55,620 nt of DNA from an uncultured Burkholderiales bacterium (GTDB taxonomy: Bacteria > Pseudomonadota > Gammaproteobacteria > Burkholderiales > Burkholderiaceae_C): assembly GCA_903831655.1 (NCBI GenBank), contig CAIKYO010000126.1, forward strand, positions 1 to 55,620. Direction: 5' to 3'. How positions within the stretch are numbered: the first letter of the stretch is position 1; every line of letters begins with the position of its first letter. Positions 54,168-55,620 of the stretch are shown here, in pieces. The notes under the pieces were generated by a model that did no database searches, was not told the origin of the DNA, and was given only the letters and a program-made list of their open reading frames with translations. Position numbers and translations under genes: made by a program.

Positions 54168-55249
54168 GGGGCTTTTTGATCACCCTCAAAAAATGAACTC
54201 TGGGTGTAGTAGGTTTTGAGCCATCTCACTGTGACGCTGAGCACAGCGCTCACAGGTAGCGCAATCATCACACCCACCAAGCCCACCCATTGAGCAGCGA
54301 CCAAGAGCGCGAAAATCACCATCGCAGGATGCAAACCAATGCGTTCACCCACCAAACGGGGGGTCAAGAAAAACCCCTCCAAGCCCTGACCCAATGCATA
54401 GACAATGCCCACCGATAGCAAAGCATGTCCTGGATCAAACTGGATCAAAGAAGACAAAAGCGCGAGCACAAAACCCGTGCCTATGCCCACATAGGGAATG
54501 AAGAGCATGAGTCCTGTGAGCATGCCAATGGGCAAAGACAAATGCAAGCCAACCACAGACAAAGCCGCGCTGTAGTAACAAGCCATGCAAAGCATCACAG
54601 CCAATTGCCCACGTAGGTATTGCCCAAGCAAGTGATCCACATCGGCAAAAAAAGCAATCAACAAGTCTCTGTAACGGGGCGGGATCCATTGCGCAGCTTT
54701 TTCGATGATGGCATCTTGATCGAGTAAAAAGTAAAACAACAACAAAGGAATGAGCACCAAGTTCCCAAGGACTGTGAGCGCGATGCTGCCCCCCAATCGC
54801 AAGGAGTCGAGCGCGTGGTTCAAAAGACCATTCCAAGACGAATCCAGATAATTCATCACAAGCGCCTTTAAGCTTTGGGTATCCAAGGCCAAATGGATTC
54901 CAAATACAGCGAGAATGGGCTCGAGCAAGACTTGCACTCTGGCAGCCATGGTGGGCAGTTGGTCCCTCAGTTGCGGCAACTCCTCGGCCACAATGGGTGC
55001 CAAGAGTGAGAACAAAGCAATCACACCCAACAAAAAAACGATTTCAATGATGCCCACACTGAGCGCTTTGGGACACCTGGGGCCCAACAAGAGAGCAATG
55101 CGTTTTCGAGCAGGCGTCAACGCATAGGCCAGCATCCAAGCGAGCACAAAAGGCATCAAAATAGGTGACAAAGAGCGCAAAGCCAAGCTCAAAAGCACCA
55201 GCACCAAAGCACCCATCACCAACTTAAATTGTGGGGAGAAAAGTGGCAT
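54164..55249 (-). CDS. AI-2E family (PerM-type) transporter
   Basis: A 361-residue inner-membrane protein with about seven to eight helices. FVLAWMLAYALTPARKRIA near the N-terminus and the C-terminal LFIPYVGIGTGFVLALL, then PRLVGERIGLHPAMVIFALLVAA, are typical of the AI-2E/PerM family. Despite the name, most members are not shown to export autoinducer-2. Together with hda and divergent purM it forms a conserved betaproteobacterial block. Confidence 0.92.
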   Translation of the reverse strand: MPLFSPQFKLVMGALVLVLLSLALRSLSPILMPFVLAWMLAYALTPARKRIALLLGPRCPKALSVGIIEIVFLLGVIALFSLLAPIVAEELPQLRDQLPTMAARVQVLLEPILAVFGIHLALDTQSLKALVMNYLDSSWNGLLNHALDSLRLGGSIALTVLGNLVLIPLLLFYFLLDQDAIIEKAAQWIPPRYRDLLIAFFADVDHLLGQYLRGQLAVMLCMACYYSAALSVVGLHLSLPIGMLTGLMLFIPYVGIGTGFVLALLSSLIQFDPGHALLSVGIVYALGQGLEGFFLTPRLVGERIGLHPAMVIFALLVAAQWVGLVGVMIALPVSAVLSVTVRWLKTYYTQSSFFEGDQKAP

Positions 55250-55413
55250 GCTGGAGGGCTCCTGTAGATCAACTTAGAATAGCCCCATTCTATCGACTAA
55301 TCGGCCTCTCACCCAAATGAGCAAGCCTTCGCCGATGCGCAAAACCCAAGCCTCCAAACCCTGGAACTGTGCTCAAGATATAAACCCCAAAGACACACAG
55401 ACACTAAACATCC

Positions 55414-55620
55414 ATGAACTCACCCATTACTTACAAATCCGCAGGCGTTGACATTGAGGCAGGCGACGCTTTGGTGGAGCGCATCAAACCCTTTGCAAAA
55501 AGAACCATGCGCCCAGGTGTATTGGCTGGTATCGGTGGGTTTGGAGCCATGTTTGAGATCCCTCCTGGTTACAGCCAGCCCGTCTTGGTCTCTGGCACTG
55601 ACGGCGTGGGCACCAAACTC
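55414..55620 (+). CDS. purM: phosphoribosylformylglycinamidine cyclo-ligase, N-terminal part
   Basis: The first 69 codons of AIR synthetase, step five of purine synthesis, cut by the window end. [20 protein letters not shown] and the ATP-binding [10 protein letters not shown] segment are diagnostic. The rest of the gene lies outside the window. It is divergent from the AI-2E-type gene with 164 bp between. Confidence 0.94.
   Translation, partial: MNSPITYKSAGVDIEAGDALVERIKPFAKRTMRPGVLAGIGGFGAMFEIPPGYSQPVLVSGTDGVGTKL

Overview
The window looks like chromosomal DNA of a betaproteobacterium of the order Burkholderiales, most likely a Comamonadaceae-type freshwater lineage. The evidence is gene order and protein similarity recalled from memory, with no search run: amiC-tsaE-queG, pcm-rhodanese-tolC-waaA, orn-M48 peptidase-rsgA-CobD/CbiB-NUDIX-rplS-trmD-rimM-rpsP, and folK-pcnB-HAD-hda-perM-purM are familiar Burkholderiales neighbourhoods. 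Base composition is near 50% GC, genes are dense, and many are joined by 4-nt ATGA/GTGA/TTGA overlaps. I see no rRNA, tRNA, CRISPR array, insertion sequence, prophage or integrase.

Layout. 1-4.9 kb: TauE/SafE exporter, miaA, mutL, DedA protein. 5.0-6.9 kb: a two-subunit Rieske ring-hydroxylating oxygenase. 7.0-11.2 kb: amiC and tsaE on the minus strand, then queG and a ferredoxin-RluA fusion on the plus strand. 11.3-17.8 kb: thiolase, a small protein, an orphan ATP-grasp enzyme, ribA, an LLM flavoprotein and ettA. 18-24.3 kb: a RhlE-type helicase, a small secreted protein, a frameshifted pstS-like gene, an OprB-type porin and a 2-hydroxyacid dehydrogenase. 24.4-29.8 kb: gloA, pdxH, msrA, a TorF-type porin, pcm, rhodanese, tolC. 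29.8-34.3 kb: the LPS core/sugar run waaA-waaC-manB, and ogt. 34.3-37.4 kb: alpha/beta hydrolase, an HTTM-like membrane protein with its partner, and a MASE1-like membrane protein. 37.5-42.6 kb: a class III CoA-transferase, two methyltransferases and a second DEAD-box helicase. 42.8-55.6 kb: mostly housekeeping genes ending in a truncated purM.

Several genes act on translation and RNA: miaA, tsaE, queG, rluA and trmD modify tRNA, with rpsP, rimM, rplS, rsgA, ettA, orn, pcnB and two DEAD-box helicases alongside. The most unusual object is the RluA pseudouridine synthase carrying an N-terminal plant-type [2Fe-2S] ferredoxin domain and overlapping queG by 4 nt. QueG itself needs electrons to finish queuosine-34, and RluA is known to make pseudouridine-32 in the same anticodon loop. 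Two genes are broken as written: rimM has an in-frame TAA, and the pstS-like gene has a 1-nt frameshift. The ribosomal-protein promoters and several hairpin-bearing leaders (ribA, ettA, both helicases, rpsP, rplS) are readable directly.
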